Shown here one piece after another: positions 48,691-60,950 of a stretch of DNA of 64,000 bases; position 1 is the stretch's first letter, and the number at the start of each line of letters is the position of its first letter. The DNA is from Welwitschia mirabilis (taxonomy: Eukaryota; Gnetophyta; Gnetopsida; Welwitschiales). Position numbers and translations under genes: made by a program. Location: the NCBI GenBank assembly GCA_051453625.1, contig JBOZIK010000001.1, forward strand, positions 204,622,364-204,686,363. Direction: 5' to 3'. The notes below the pieces were generated by a model. The model was given only the letters and a program-made list of their open reading frames with translations. It did not search any database and was not told the origin of the DNA.

Positions 48691-49552
48691 TACTATCAAA
48701 GGGCTAACCCACTCACTATCAGATGTGGTATTAATAATTTTAAAATTAATTAGATCTTATGTTTAATGACTTATTTGGGGGTTACATTAAGTATTTTTTA
48801 GGGTTGTATAATTGGTTTTGCATTATCTTCAAGGTATATTTTGTATTAAACTTTGGGAAGTGTAAATGGCTACTAAATCCTTATGAGTCTAAGTAAATGC
48901 ATTAACTTTAGAAGTAAAGAGTAAGATTAAAGTTGATTCTTGTTAAGGGAAAGGTTTTTTATAATAATTAAACAAGAAGATGAATTTTAGTCCTATGGAT
49001 AAAGGTTTTAGTTCTAAGTTATAATTTTTAATTTTTATTATTAATTTCTTATAGCTGACTGTCATCTCTAACCATTATCTAGATAATAGAGATGAATAAC
49101 CCCATTTAAAATATAGATTCTTAGATGTTGATCTTCTTCTTAGATTATAAATTATATTTCTTCATTCTTCTAATTAAAATAGTTAGTTCTAAGTTATTTA
49201 TAGTTAAGTTCATTAAGGTTAAAAGATTTAAATTTTTTACTTCAATTGGATCATCATATAAAGTATGCTCATGAAGCATTAACCATCTCTCTTCAAGTGG
49301 ATAATATTATAAAAATATAGTTGATTTTATTTCTTTCTTTGTATTTCACTCATCTCCATTATCGTTTTTAGTGGTTCTAGAAAATCTAACAGTAAATTTC
49401 TTAATTTCTAAATTGCACTCCTTCATTCTAGTACATGTATCAATAATACACTAGATAGTTGCACAAAATTCTCTTCTTATAAGTAGTGGATAACCTCTCT
49501 TATATTTAAATTTAATAACAACTATAGCTATTAGATTAAAAACTTCTTTTAT
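48691..49552 (-). pseudogene. Decayed PR-RT linker
   Basis: By position this is the Athila segment between protease and RT. I could not read the LPxHLKYAFL block with confidence here. Confidence 0.35.
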
Positions 49553-49792
49553 TTAAATCAACAAGTCTTTTATTACTCCTAATGGATTTTTAACTAAAGT
49601 ACCAACCAATTCTAAGATAATACATATGGATTTAATTCTATTTTCTAAACCAAGTCCTTGACAAATGTGAAGAGGCATGATATTAATGTTGTTTCCTATA
49701 TCAATTAAGGTTTTTATAATTTTTTTATTTCCTTTTAAAGTGATACTAATTATTATTATCCTAGGATCTTTAAATTTTGGACATTTTTGCAT
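49553..49792 (-). pseudogene. Athila-type aspartic protease remnant
   Basis: An open 79-codon frame reads MQKCPKFKDP, TLIDIGNNINIMPLHICQGL and a tail ending NPLGVIKDLLI. This matches ALCDLGASINLMPLSIxxKLGL ... YPRGIIEDVLV of Athila-type protease; the catalytic Asp of the D(I/L)G motif is present, with Gly-Ala altered to Gly-Asn. The family enzyme cuts the Gag-Pol polyprotein. It is the longest undamaged coding stretch in this element apart from the RT and integrase pieces. Confidence 0.8.
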
Positions 49793-50849
49793 AACTAAAT
49801 TGGATATAAATTGAGCTAGGAAGACTTTATTAGGTATGGTTCATTTTTAATTTTTGCTAACTATGTTTTTTCATAACTTAAAATATTTATTATTTTCTAC
49901 AAGAGCATTCAAAAGGAAAATTTATGCTTTCATCTTACATTAATGCTTTTAAATAATCATAAAAAATGGAACTTGTATTTAATCCATTAAGCTAAAAGGT
50001 AGAAGGTTTTTTTCCTTTATTATCTTGTGAAGAATTTATTTTTTTGGAAAGATTACAATTTAAAGGGGAAGATTATGTTTTTCTAAGATTTCTATGTGCT
50101 CTTCTTATTATTCATCTTTTTTATTATCTTTTAAAGTTTAAGCCTCAAAGATAAGAGATGTTATGTCATTTCCACTTCCTGTTACAGCTTTGCAATCTTT
50201 CTTAACTTTTTAGGATTTGGTAAAGGTTGAGTTATAATTAATCATTATGGTCTTTGATTTGCTAACATTATTTGTTAAAGGACATATATTAGATTTTCAA
50301 TATTAGTGCTGTTATTTCTTGTGATTTTCTTAGCTCATCTATTGAATCTCTAAGTGAATCATTTTGATTTTGTTAAAAGTTTTAAGTAATTTCATAAAAA
50401 TTTGAGCTACTTGATTAGTAGTTTGAATTATTTTGTTGAAAATTTGTATTCTTAAATCTATTTTCAAATGGATGAAAAATTTCAATGACTTCTTTGAAAG
50501 TTTGAGCTTCTAAATTTATTCTCAAACGGTTGAAAGTTTGATTATTCATTAATAATTTATTGATATTGGTTTTGATTTTATGTTTTAAGGTTTAAAGACC
50601 TTGAATTAAATTCACATATTTCTTTATAAATTTATCTTTCTATGTTGGAAATAAGGATCATTATTTTATTAGATAATAATTATCTTTACATAAATCCAAA
50701 GTTGGAATCATATTCTTTTTAGTTGCTACTTTTGGATCAACTATTATTTGTGTATATTTTAATAAATTGTTGTGAAATCCTTGATTACATTTTTAACTTT
50801 ATGTTGTACTTTCTCTTTTCTGTTTTTTAATTCTTTAATATATTTTATG
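49793..50849 (-). pseudogene. Gag C-terminal region, decayed
   Basis: Between recognisable gag and protease. The plus strand shows repeated TTTGAAAGTTTGAGCTTCTAAATTTATTCTCAAA-type blocks (about 50,400-50,540), which read on the minus strand as Asn/Gln/Phe-rich short repeats. No zinc knuckle is seen; Athila gags often lack one. Confidence 0.4.
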
Positions 50850-51480
50850 ATTTAATTTACATTATAATTTTCTTTAGATGTTGGTTTAGAATAAGTTTGA
50901 CTTATTTTCACTAATTTTTCAAACACATTTCATGCTTTAATTAATATTAGGTTTGTTAAGTTACCACCATAAGAAAAATCAACAAGTTATTTAGTTTAAC
51001 TATTTAATTCATTGTAAAAATAATCCATTAGTTTTTCTTAAGAAACTGCATCAATAGGATTAGAATGTATTACTATAGAAAATTGTTCATATGCTATGGC
51101 ATAATTCTTATTAGGTTATTGTTGAAAGTTCATTATTCTTTTTTCTATTTTATTTTCATTGTACTTTAACTCATGAATTATTTTATAAATGTTTCTTGTA
51201 CTTGGTTCCAAATAGAGAATATTATCAAATTTTTTACCATTTTTCTGAAGTAAGTACAAGTTATTCTATGTCAGCTAACTATTGAAGTGAATCTTCATCA
51301 TGTTCTATAGTAAATAAAGAATATGTACATAAATTTCTCAACTTAACATCATCTCCAAGAGGTAGGTTAAAAGGATTTTAAATTTTACACTTTGTATTTA
51401 TAATCAATTCTTTAAGTGTGACATTGAAATTTGTTTTTATGATTTCATTAAAGGTTCCTATCATGATAGGGTTTTCTACA
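50850..51480 (-). pseudogene. Decayed Athila-type gag
   Basis: The minus strand shows the N-terminal block KTNFNVTLKELIINTKCKI, a stop, NPFNLPLGDDVKLRNLC (about 51,450-51,340), also found on the plus strand of the second element at 63.3-63.45 kb. Further on, about 51,110-50,870, are AIAYEQFSIVIHSNPIDAVS, KLMDYFYNELNS, LVDFSYGGNLTN and AQNVFEKLVKIS. These correspond to the EAWERFKxLLRxCP, QTFYNGLNPSTR, LIDAAAGGTxMN and EEAYELIEEMA blocks of Athila gag. Family role: structural protein of the retrotransposon particle. Confidence 0.75.
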
Positions 51481-52133
51481 TTGAATTTAACATTGAAATA
51501 AAACGTTTTATTTAATATTATTTTTTGCAAAATTTTCTTTTGAAAAACCAAAAATAGTAAATTTGAAAAAAATATTCTTGTTTAATTTTTGGAATTTCTT
51601 ACGTGTCTAGGCTATGCATACTTGGGTTTAGTTCATAGTTAGTTAAGTCTTTTCTGATGTTTTCTTCAATTAGTATTCACTTTCTTTAATACTTTATCTC
51701 TGTATCCAAATTATCATGTCCTTACATGCTCAGAATTATTTTTGCAACTATCATTTTAATGGTTGTTCACATAATATACCTAGAGAATAACTAATGCAAA
51801 AAACCTAAAAACAAAAACATAAAAAAAATAGAGTTGTATAAAAACAATTAGAAAGAAAATTGATAGTCTTTTACCTGATTGTTTAGATGATAGAGGAGAT
51901 GGTAAGAATACCCCAGCTTTCATGGATAATAAAAACCCTAATTTTATAAGTCTCTATCCATCATGTGTTATCTAGATAATAAGGCGAACAATAAGACATT
52001 ATTTAAAATAAAAAAAATGCAAAATTAAAAACCTATGGATCTACTATAAAAATACTATGCTACCACATATAAATACCTAAATCAAAATTTAAGCTATTTA
52101 TCTAATCGAAAATAATCCTTAAACTTCTTATAG
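51481..52133. other. Element 5' untranslated leader
   Basis: The minus-strand leader shares GAG(C/T)ATGTAAGGACATG and CTAAA(C/T)(C/A)CAAGTATGCA with the plus-strand leader of the second element (63,030-63,160). Here only one trace (ATTAAAATGATAGTT) of the hairpin tandem repeat seen at 62.67-63.0 kb is present. Confidence 0.6.
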
Positions 52134-52154
52134 CCTTTCTTAGTAATGATACCA
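52134..52154 (-). other. Athila-type PBS, deaminated
   Basis: The minus strand reads TGGTATCATTACTAAGAAAG five bases inside the LTR end. Compared with the Athila PBS as I recall it (TGGCGCCGTTGCCGGGGAAG, described as matching tRNA-Asp), 9 of 20 positions differ, and all nine are C->T or G->A. Confidence 0.7.
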
Positions 52155-52159
52155 AGATA

Positions 52160-53405
52160 TGGTGATGCATATTTGTGTAATTATTATGTCCTAAAGTAAT
52201 CCTGAAAATCATAAATATATTGAAAAATAAAATATTAGTATAGACAAGAGTAAAATTGAATGTCATAACCCATCGAATCCACTAGGTGAAAAGAACGAGA
52301 ATTAATTTCAAATGAAATATTTCTGTATTTTTGTTTAGGTAGATAAAAATAAGAAAAAAATACAAGAAATAATGCAAGATGAAAATACTTAAATGAAAAC
52401 TATATTAAATTAAATCTCTAGTTGATTACCAAATCCTTTTTCATAAAGATCGATCCTATATAACCTAAACTAAATAAGAAAAAGTATCACTAAATCCTAA
52501 TCAACTTAAGTTATCAGGTACATTGAATAAAAAAATGAAAAACATGTAATATTATTTATGAAATATAAAATCAAATGCAATGCAACTACTCTAACATTTT
52601 CAACCTTAGAAAATATTGTCTTCATGATTTATATGAAGTATGATGATATTATTAAACCATCATAAGCATAAACCATAAGAAATATGTGCATAAGAAAATA
52701 AGAAAAAGAAATTCTTTTTCTTGTAGTTGAACCAACATCCATGTTATAAAGTAGCAGCACCTTAATGGAGAAGACATAATCTAATATCAAGAAATACTTC
52801 TCTTAGAAATAATAGATGGATTTCTTTTCCTTTGATCTATTGTTACAATAATTTCTAGTGTTAAATAAGATAAAAGTTAAAGATGAGGGCATAGAGGGTA
52901 TTTATTACAATCAAGACTCTAAAAATAAAAAACCTAGTAGACATAATAAAAAACCATAACAACATGCAAGAGTTATGTGAAACGTTACAAAATTTAGGTA
53001 GAGTTTGGTGCATTGGGTATTTTGAATTATCATCTTATAGGTCATCTAGATGATGATGGAAATGATGCCATATCAGACAAAATCTACATCAACTCTTAGT
53101 TTAGTCCATTTAGCATCCTAGTCAACTTACTTATTTTAGTCACTAACTATGGTCATCTGGACAATGATGTGAATGATGAACTCTTTAAGTTATTTCTTGT
53201 GCAAATTGGCCTCTTTGATCATTGAAATTTTCTTCAAATGAGAAGTATTATAATTTTTCTAAAATGATATTCAATGTAATAAATATTGTAAATTTTTGTA
53301 ATTAATGTATTGGATCTCCATTATTATTAAAACTATTTAAACCTATCTAATGTCCTATAGAACTACTAAAAATACCTTACTAAATATATACAATTTGACA
53401 TTACA
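52160..53405 (-). repeat. Athila-like 5' LTR
   Basis: Partner of 39,210-40,461. On the minus strand it starts TGTAATGTC and ends GCATCACCA, followed by TATCT and the PBS. Contains AATAAATACC (possible TATA-like site) near 52,900 and TTAAGGTGCTGCTAC near 52,760 on the minus strand, both shared with the LTR at 60,327-61,676. Confidence 0.85.
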
Positions 53406-55269
53406 ACAATAAGTTATACATTCTAAGAAATAAATTAATGAGTTTTTAACAAAGAGAAGGAATATAATTATGAAGAATATGATAAGAGATTTTATATGTT
53501 ATGCAAAAGGAACCATCATTATGGATTCCCATTAGATAAACTTCTTTACATGTTTATAGAATGATTAGATAAATATGTGAAAAGGATTAGATAAATATGC
53601 AAGGCAACATGTAGATTTCATAGTGGATGGTAATAATCTAAACAAAACCTTAAGAAAGCATTCAAAATTTTGAAAGGATTAATTGAACAAAGTAAAAGAT
53701 GATCCATCAGAAAAACCAAACAAGATTTTTTAGCTTAAGGACAAGCCATAATGATTAGAAAAATGGAATACATGATGTAAATAAATGATGAATGTTATGA
53801 CCATGCCATCATCTCAAATCCTTTCTCCATCATAAGTTAGATACAATAGTTCAAAATGTAATATATTAACATCTCCAAATTATTGAATCTTAAATTTAAT
53901 TAAATCCGAGTTTCGTCACGATAGGAAATTCTAAGCTATTCATTATTTATGAGCAAATTGGAAATTGGACAAAAGCTTGTAAATATTTTTAGTATGTACT
54001 AGATTCACAAAGATAAATGGTAGTAGTTTTATAAGAAAAAATTCCTCCAACATCTTCTTCAAGCTTATATTTGCAAGCTAAAATCCATAAGTAACTAAAG
54101 ACTATAATGTCAAGGATATTCTACTTATCCACAAGGTGTTACAAAATAGAAGAGTGAGAATCACAAGTAAGATTTTTTCAAAAACAATATTTATTTATCT
54201 AAATTATTCTTCATCTTCTTATTATAAAGAAAAGCTTGCTTTTAAATAAAAACACATCATTATGGTTTCACTACAGTTTTTACATACCTTTATGCATATG
54301 ACCAGAGTGGCATACAAGCCTTAAGAATTTTACTCTTAATGTTGAAATACACTCTGTTATAAAGCAAATTTAGAGTACTTGGAGTAAACATTGGAAATGT
54401 AGTTCAAGCTAACTACTTCATTTAGGAAGTATTAGATTTATTACTATGTATTACATAGTAGATACAATTATCATATGCATTGCAAATCTCATATTAGTAG
54501 GCAACAATGTATTAGAAATTCCATAGTATAAGGACATGGTTATAATTCATATCTGATATTACTAAAATCAAGAGTAACTTTAAGTATAAAATCAAAACTC
54601 AAGTGAAGTCCATAATGTACAAGAGAAAAAATGAGTTTAAATAAATTCATTATCAATCTAATTTTGGATTAGAAGTATTATAACTTCTCTTAATCAAGTA
54701 ATTTAGTATGGATTTTAGTAGTTTTCTCTATAATTATATATTATATAAGCATAATAAATTCATTTTCTATGAGTTTTCTAATTTTTTGGATTCACTTCTA
54801 TTTACCATTTTCAATACGTACATTGTATTCTTATGTTATGGTTTGAATCCATTAATTGTTTAGAATGATGTATTTCAAAAAAATTGATTTACTATCAAAG
54901 GTTAAGTAAATCTCATTATATCATCATTATGAATTGTATGTAAGCCATGTCTGGTTTTAATTTTACCCTTCTCATTATTACAAACATCTTAGATAGTAAA
55001 TCACAATCAAGTACATTAATGCTATCTCTAGGTAGTATCATATTCTTCAATTGGAGAACCTAGTAAATTACTTCTATAATCATGATTAATCATGCTAAGA
55101 GCATAGAATTACTCAATCCTATAGGTTAAAAATTAGATGTATCAATAAAAAGAACTAAAGCATTACTAATAACCACATCTGCTCCCTTAACTATAAGACA
55201 GTGAGCATCTAATATGGTCATTAGGTTAGAGAAAGAATGAGGATTTTAATAATAAAGCTAAGAATCTTT
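53406..55269. other. Unassigned; copia RT expected but not readable
   Basis: Lies 3' (leftward) of the minus-strand copia integrase. I could not read RT or RNase H, nor find an LTR pair. Confidence 0.4.
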
Positions 55270-56000
55270 GTTTAAAGTGTTTGTAAAGATGCATCATACG
55301 AACAAATGATCTTATGATGCTGTGGAAGATACACTCAATAATCCTTCTAGTTAATTGAATATCCCATAAATATGTTGATGTGAGAATGTCCTCTAAATTT
55401 ATTTACTTGAAATATGGACATACCCTTACAATTAAAAACATGAAAATTATTAAAATTTTTATTGTATTCATATCATTTTTCACCTAGATATGTGCCTTTT
55501 TTAGTATACTAATCAATATGATTATTAAGTTGTATTGTTATGTTCACTACTTTACCTCAAAGATAGGTATGACAATCACTAAAATACATCATGAAATGTG
55601 TCATATTCATGATAGTATAATTAAATCACTTAGTAATGCCATTTTTTAATTAAATCACTTGGTAGATATGTATTAATCACCATTATCTCAGTAAAAAATT
55701 TTAATATGATAATTAGATTTCTTTCTTACTTTAGTTTTAAACTTTTTAAAAACACCAAAATTTTGTAATTTCACTTTGACAAAGTATACCCAAGCCATTC
55801 AAAATAGTTATCAATAAAGAATATAAATTAATAAAATCTATAGAGAGTGAAAATTAACATAGGTCCACATAGAGCACTATAAATAAGATTTTGATTAGCA
55901 TGCCATTTAATTAATGCAAACTGCTGTCAAGTTGCTTTATCCATAATACATGCTTTATACTAAGAAAAATTGCATAAAATGGATAGGAAAAATCCTAGCC
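55270..56000 (-). pseudogene. Decayed Ty1/copia integrase
   Basis: The minus strand reads ALIKWHANQNLIYSALCGPM near 55,880 (usual RASxPLELIHSDLCGPM), then FFIDNYFEW (usual FIDDYSRxxW; second Asp altered), VFLKSLK (usual VFKKFKA), NYHIKIFY-DNGD (usual YKIKxLRSDNGGE, catalytic Asp kept). Further on come KVVNITIQLNNH (usual EAVNTAVYLLNR), YNKNFNNFHVFNCKG (usual KPNFSHLRVFGCxG), INIFMGYS (usual CIFVGYS) and LPQHHKIICSYDASL (usual NPxTKKIIxSRDVxF). The full copia integrase order is present. A gag remnant lies upstream at 56.7-57.4 kb. Confidence 0.85.
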
Positions 56001-56719
56001 ATTCTCATGTATTTTATTCATCATATAAGAAGTAGGATGTGCTAGTGGAGCACATCACAATAGTGAGGGAAAAATATCATCTTTTGAAACTATGCAAGTA
56101 ATTTCTCATATTCTAATATAATCATTAATATTTATTCATGTATTCTTTTATAACCAGTTGTGAATTACCATCATAAATATCCACTAATTTCTTTATTATA
56201 GAAGCATAGTGATCTTCTTCCAATAGATTCAAAATCAATAGAAGATGCAATTTTAGGGAAGAAATATATAGAAAATGTAAAATAGTTTATGACCCATAGA
56301 TTTAATTAGAGTTCTATTTTCCAAATAAAAATAAATTGGTGCTTTAACAAAGTCATTAAAATAATTGTACTAATAAGTTATATGATAAGCCATGTTTTAT
56401 TATGAGGTATGTACTCATCCATATCAATAAATTCAAAGTTTTTAAAGACTACATTAAATTTAAAAGTTTTAGCATCATTAAGGAAATTATATTCTTTAGT
56501 TCCTACATTTTCCTTAAATGTATACTTTATCTTATTCCAAGAAATCCTACAAAATTTCCTAGCATGACCTTATAATCTTCATCACGAGCACTAATTTTTA
56601 CTTCTCTTAATAATGGTAGTATTCTAAAATTCCTTACTATTTTATTAAGTCTAATTAACCTTATTATTTTTCTAATTCTATAGAGCCTTATTCTTATCAT
56701 GATGCAATTGCTTCGTGGA
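56001..56719 (-). pseudogene. Decayed copia protease/GAG-pre-integrase region
   Basis: Positioned between gag and integrase of the copia remnant. A Cys-containing segment near 55,960 (CKACIMDKAT) may be the zinc-binding end of the pre-integrase domain (CEACxLGKQ). The protease active site was not found. Confidence 0.4.
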
Positions 56720-57370
56720 TGGGATTTTCTAGTAGACTATTTATTTTAATGAAAAGAACCACGAGAATAACAAAATTTACATGTTACATCATAGGAAGAA
56801 GATCCCATAAAGTTAAATTGAGCTTTAATAGAAATGAGATCCTTAATAAGCATATCAAAAGCCACATTATTTAGTTACTTACTATCATGTAATGACATAA
56901 TATAACTATGCAAAGAGGATTCATCTAAATAATAGCAAATCAAGTTGACATAATAAATGCAAATTTATTTTTCTAAATTAATCTTCAATGCTTATGCCTA
57001 TTACATCTATACATCCTTACATTTTTCCATTATGATACCACCACTAACATCTCCTACTACCCTTGATATCTAGATTATTTTTGGAATAGAATGCATCCAT
57101 TAAAGCATAGAGATTGATGTAGCTTGTTTTGATCCCATCAACCAACTTATTATGTTGATAGATTGTAGATCCCCATATAATATTTGTTAATTTTTATCAG
57201 TATCTTGCCAATATCCTAATCCTAAAGAGGTTTATGAGCATCTATTAAAAAATCCATTTGATAACTACAAATTCATATGGCTGACATGAAAACCTCATGC
57301 TAAACCTCTCATAACTAATTATCTTGAAGAATGAATCTAAAGTTAACCCTGATCCTATTGGTGAGTAGGG
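56720..57370 (-). pseudogene. Decayed copia gag with zinc-knuckle remnant
   Basis: The minus strand reads SLHSYIMSLHDSK and then IKDLISIKAQFNF, SYDVTCKFCYSRGSFH near 56,770-56,790, resembling the start of a CCHC knuckle (CX2CX3-4GH). The last Cys is not clear. Upstream, near 57,150, a polar helical segment (LVDGIKTSYINLYALMDAF) fits a Gag body. It lies directly upstream of the copia integrase in the same orientation. Confidence 0.5.
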
Positions 57371-59526
57371 GTGCGAAAAACTATGATAAAAACTAGAAAT
57401 TACACCTTGTAAATGAAGACAAATGTGTCATAGTGGAAAAAGGTGAAAATAAAAAGAGAATTGATAAGCTATGAGGTAAAGTTAAGAATTAAAGGGATCT
57501 TACTCTTATCCACTACTAAAAGTGTTCTATACATAAGCTTTAGAAAGATATAGGAAAAAGAGAATTGAGAGATGATATAGTCATAAGAGAATGTATCTTG
57601 CTCTCATTCATACTTTTAAGTAATCTAATATAACTCATAATGCAACTAAATTAAGGAGAAAAAATATCATGATAAAAAGATATAGTTATAATGAAAGGGT
57701 GTTAGGCTCAAAATCAAGTGTTCTATTCAAATCATAATGTACGATAACCAAGGATATCCCTTTTGATTAGTGAAAACCTATGCATACAAGAAATAAAAAT
57801 ATAGTATACATATAAGAAACAAAAATAGAGGTTCATTAAAAATTTCTTAATGTGAGAAAAAATAGATTTTAACACAGGAGGCCTAAATTGATTATTAGAT
57901 AATCATAATTCTAAAATTAATCAATTCTAAAATATTCTCTCAAACCTATGTATTTATCACATCCTCTCTAAGGATGGTACTCTTTTCTTCAAAGGAAATA
58001 AAAAGATAAAAAGAAAATCTCATCATTGGAATAATAACACCTAAAAGTTAACATTACTTCAAGATATATAGATTAGTTTATTATGCTTAATTAATCATTA
58101 TGAAATTTTTATTGATTGATGATGTTTAAGGATATAGAAATTATTTTTACTAATAATTTTCCATAATAATATTGTTTTGTAAATTATTAGTATTTAGAGA
58201 ATTATGATAAAAGTTAGGGGTAAGCTAATCAACTTACATAGTAGGAATAGTTCTAGGAGTGATGGCACTAGTTACAGAAGGATTCATGCTTTTATTTCTA
58301 AGCCTTCCTATTATAAGTAATTAATCTAAAGTATTTTCAAAGTAAATTGCTGAATGATAATAGTTTTCGAAAAAAACTCATTAATTTTGTTCCATCACTA
58401 AAAAATTATCTCATTAACTTTGGATAATCTAAAGATTAATTCATTAGACCTTGAAGACCCTAATTCATAACCATAATTTGGCTTATTAATAGTCTACTTC
58501 AATTCAATTTAAGGATTACTAATTATCATTATTAGAAAGATATTATTGAAGCTTTAGTTATAGGTTTTTTTTAATCCTTCCATTAGGTATGGGCTAGTCC
58601 TTAAGCTAACATGATGTTTCTTAGATTATCATTAAATGCTTTTCAATAGTTATATGATTTCACATATTTTAGAATAAAGTGTTTCATGTTCTATTGTCAG
58701 TTAATTACTTTGATATCAAGTTGTGATTACTTCATACTTGTTATGCTTAATTTTGTTAAGGCATGTTAAGTATTTTAATATTTCATGTATGATTCTTGTT
58801 TGCACTTTAGTTTCATAATTTGGGTCTTTATTTAATGAATCTTACATGAAAATTACTTTTTATTCTTAAAATATTATTATTATGAAAAATAGATGGCTTA
58901 GATACATCATCAACATTTATATTCTGGATGAGATCATACTATCATGCTTAAGCTTTTGTTAAACTTAACATAAGTTACTAAACTAAAGGAGTAAAGTTAC
59001 ATAAATCTAACTAAAAAATATTACTATATTTGAATTTATTATGCCAAATCTTGAATCTATGTCCATTTTAAAGCTTTATTATATATCTTAAGTTCTTTTT
59101 ACTCATCTTTTATTATGCTTGCTTTATTGGTAGTTCATGACATCTATTCCTGTAAAGCATGACACTAGTACTATACTATAAATGGAAGTCCTAGTTTGTT
59201 TAATAGAAATTAGGTTTACTCACATAACGTTTGTATCCTTAGGATGACATTACATATTATCATACATTAATAGTAGATATAAGCATAGTTAAATTTCATT
59301 ACAAATATCTTTTTGGTATTGTTGTGGGGGGCATTAACATAGTGGTTATAGTGGGTTATGCACAAAATTGATGTTACTATAATGATTTTTAGTTATTTTT
59401 ATCTTTCTTATTTTCTTTTTTTAATTTTATACTAGTTCCATTCCAAATCAGTTTATTTTATCCTTTTTTTCCTTTTCTCACATGTGGATTGGTGTTGATT
59501 GTATCTAGCACTTGATTAATAGAACC
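57371..59526. other. No recognisable feature
   Basis: AT-rich. The copia 5' LTR and PBS would be expected near the left end of this stretch but no TGGTATCAGAGC-like site or repeat partner was seen. A G-run TTGTTGTGGGGGGCATTAAC at 59,321 is polypurine-tract-like but not followed by an LTR. Confidence 0.4.
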
Positions 59527-59640
59527 TAATCTAATATCTTCTTTTTCTTTTATTTTTCTTCTTTTTATTCTTTATTCTTTATTTTTGTTTTTTTACTTTA
59601 TCTTTTATTTTCTTTTTTTTCTTTTTGTAAAGATTATCTA
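59527..59640. repeat. Pyrimidine-rich low-complexity tract
   Basis: Long run of irregular TTTTCTTT/TTATTC units, followed at 59,684-59,704 by T12A9, which is self-complementary. Confidence 0.8.
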
Positions 59641-59704
59641 GAATAGTATGTTAAAGCTTCTTGTAGGAGTTGATTGTTTACAATTTTTTTTTTTTAAAAA
59701 AAAA

Positions 59705-60326
59705 GATAAGAATAATAATAAAAATTTTCTTTCCTTTCTTTGTATCTCTCTCTATATCATCTTTATATCTCTATTTTCTTCTTTATCTTAGGTAACTACC
59801 TTAGTAGATACTTAATGATAAATTTAAAGAAATTCATAATTAACAAAAGCTTTAGGAAGTACTTTAATATATGAAATTTTAATTCTTATGTTATTATTTC
59901 ATTACATTATATAGTAGTTAAGTGTTCCCTTCATTCCCATTATTGATACATAATCATACCTTGTTAGTTAGCCATAATGACCTACCTTCTCAAAATGTTA
60001 ATCATTCTAACATTTATGTAATATTCTTTTACTAGACTAAATTTACATTACATAATTGGTATTACCATCCTATGTCACTATCATCAGTGGTCTTTTATAA
60101 TAGAATATTTTCATCTTTTATGAGTTAAATTTTTGTAATCTTCTAATACCTTTCATGGATTATGTGCATTAGAAACATGATTTTTATTGACTATTTTCTT
60201 ATGTTGCATGAACTAGAAATGAAGATCTCATAATAGAATACATAAAATCCCTATCAATTCCAAAATGGATCAAGAGTCAGATCCTAAGAGTAATCCTATC
60301 TATATAAGACACCCATGTGAGAGTGT
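59705..60326. other. No recognisable feature
   Basis: Flank to the left of the plus-strand LTR. It ends with no polypurine tract, which suggests host or other-element DNA rather than the inside of the same element. Confidence 0.45.
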
Positions 60327-60600
60327 TGTGATGCCAATTTATAGGAATTTGATGGTGTATTTTGAGTGCTTTTTCTTGACATTTACATAGTTTTTGATGT
60401 AATACTGATGACTATGAAGATCTAATAGTATGATTAGTAAAACATGTGATTCTTAACATTTTTTTAGTTTCTCATGCCTATTCTGACACTTCATATTTGT
60501 AAGAAAGACTTCATGATTCAAAAGACTAATTTACCTTTGAGGTTAGAGAAAAGGAAGACCATTATTCCATATGTTTTCCCCATGATATATATGACAATGA

Positions 60601-60808
60601 CACTGCTAATATGGAAAGAAGCTATGGAGCTGAAAATGGGACATGGAGACATGTGGTACATGGTGATGTCCCCTATGTGATCCTCACAATAGGCAGAATG
60701 ATGGCATTACTAACATGGATAGCAGCTGTGGGGCTAATAGTGAGGCATGGAAACATGTGGTGCATGGTGACATCCCTTATATCATCCCAACGACAGATAG
60801 AATGATAG
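60601..60808. repeat. Two-copy 104-bp tandem repeat within LTR
   Basis: CACTGCTAATATGGAAAGAAG at 60,601 pairs with CATTACTAACATGGATAGCAG at 60,705. The similarity runs through CATGTGGT(A/G)CATGGTGA(T/C)(G/A)TCCC. The two plus-strand ORFs here (60,474-60,680 and 60,611-60,805) are frames across this repeat, not a gene. Confidence 0.9.
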
Positions 60809-60942
60809 TTGTTTTTGCATGTTTAAGAAGAACATGTTCATGAAGAAATATTTTCGTAAATGAGGTCAAGTAACTCATGTGGGTTGTTAGTGTTTTATTT
60901 TCTACCTCTAAGGTTTTCTTTATAGAACATCAAATGTAAAAC

Positions 60943-60950
60943 TATAAATA
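60943..60950 (+). promoter_or_regulatory. TATA-box-like site of LTR promoter
   Basis: TATAAATA within AAAACTATAAATACCAATTT about 0.6 kb into the LTR. The GC-rich upstream side and an AATACAATAATTATT segment downstream (near 61,140) fit a U3/R layout. The minus-strand LTR near 52.9 kb has AATAAATACC at the matching place. Confidence 0.5.

Larger units (their letters stand above)
39210..53405 (-). mobile_element. Athila-like Ty3/gypsy retrotransposon, 14.2 kb, minus orientation
   Basis: LTRs at 39,210-40,461 and 52,160-53,405 flank a minus-strand order typical of Athila: PBS (52,134-52,154), gag (about 51.4-50.85 kb), protease (49.8-49.55), RT (48.7-48.06), RNase H (about 47.85), integrase (47.1-46.15), a long 3' region with an extra ORF (43.25-42.48), and a polypurine tract (40,462-40,478). 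All frames carry stops. The candidate target duplication ATGAG/ACAAT (or ATAAG) is not convincing. The 3' region between integrase and LTR also holds a large microsatellite with a 723-N gap and a second repeat family. Confidence 0.85.

Noticed and set aside
39205-53410. Target-site duplication of the 14-kb element (ATGAG against ACAAT or ATAAG)
   Set aside because: No clear match without assuming shifted LTR ends and mutations, so not claimed.
60474-60805. Two plus-strand ORFs with a repeated HVVHGD(V/I)PY motif, considered as a host gene exon
   Set aside because: They lie within an LTR and span a 104-bp tandem duplication that shifts frame; no gene context.
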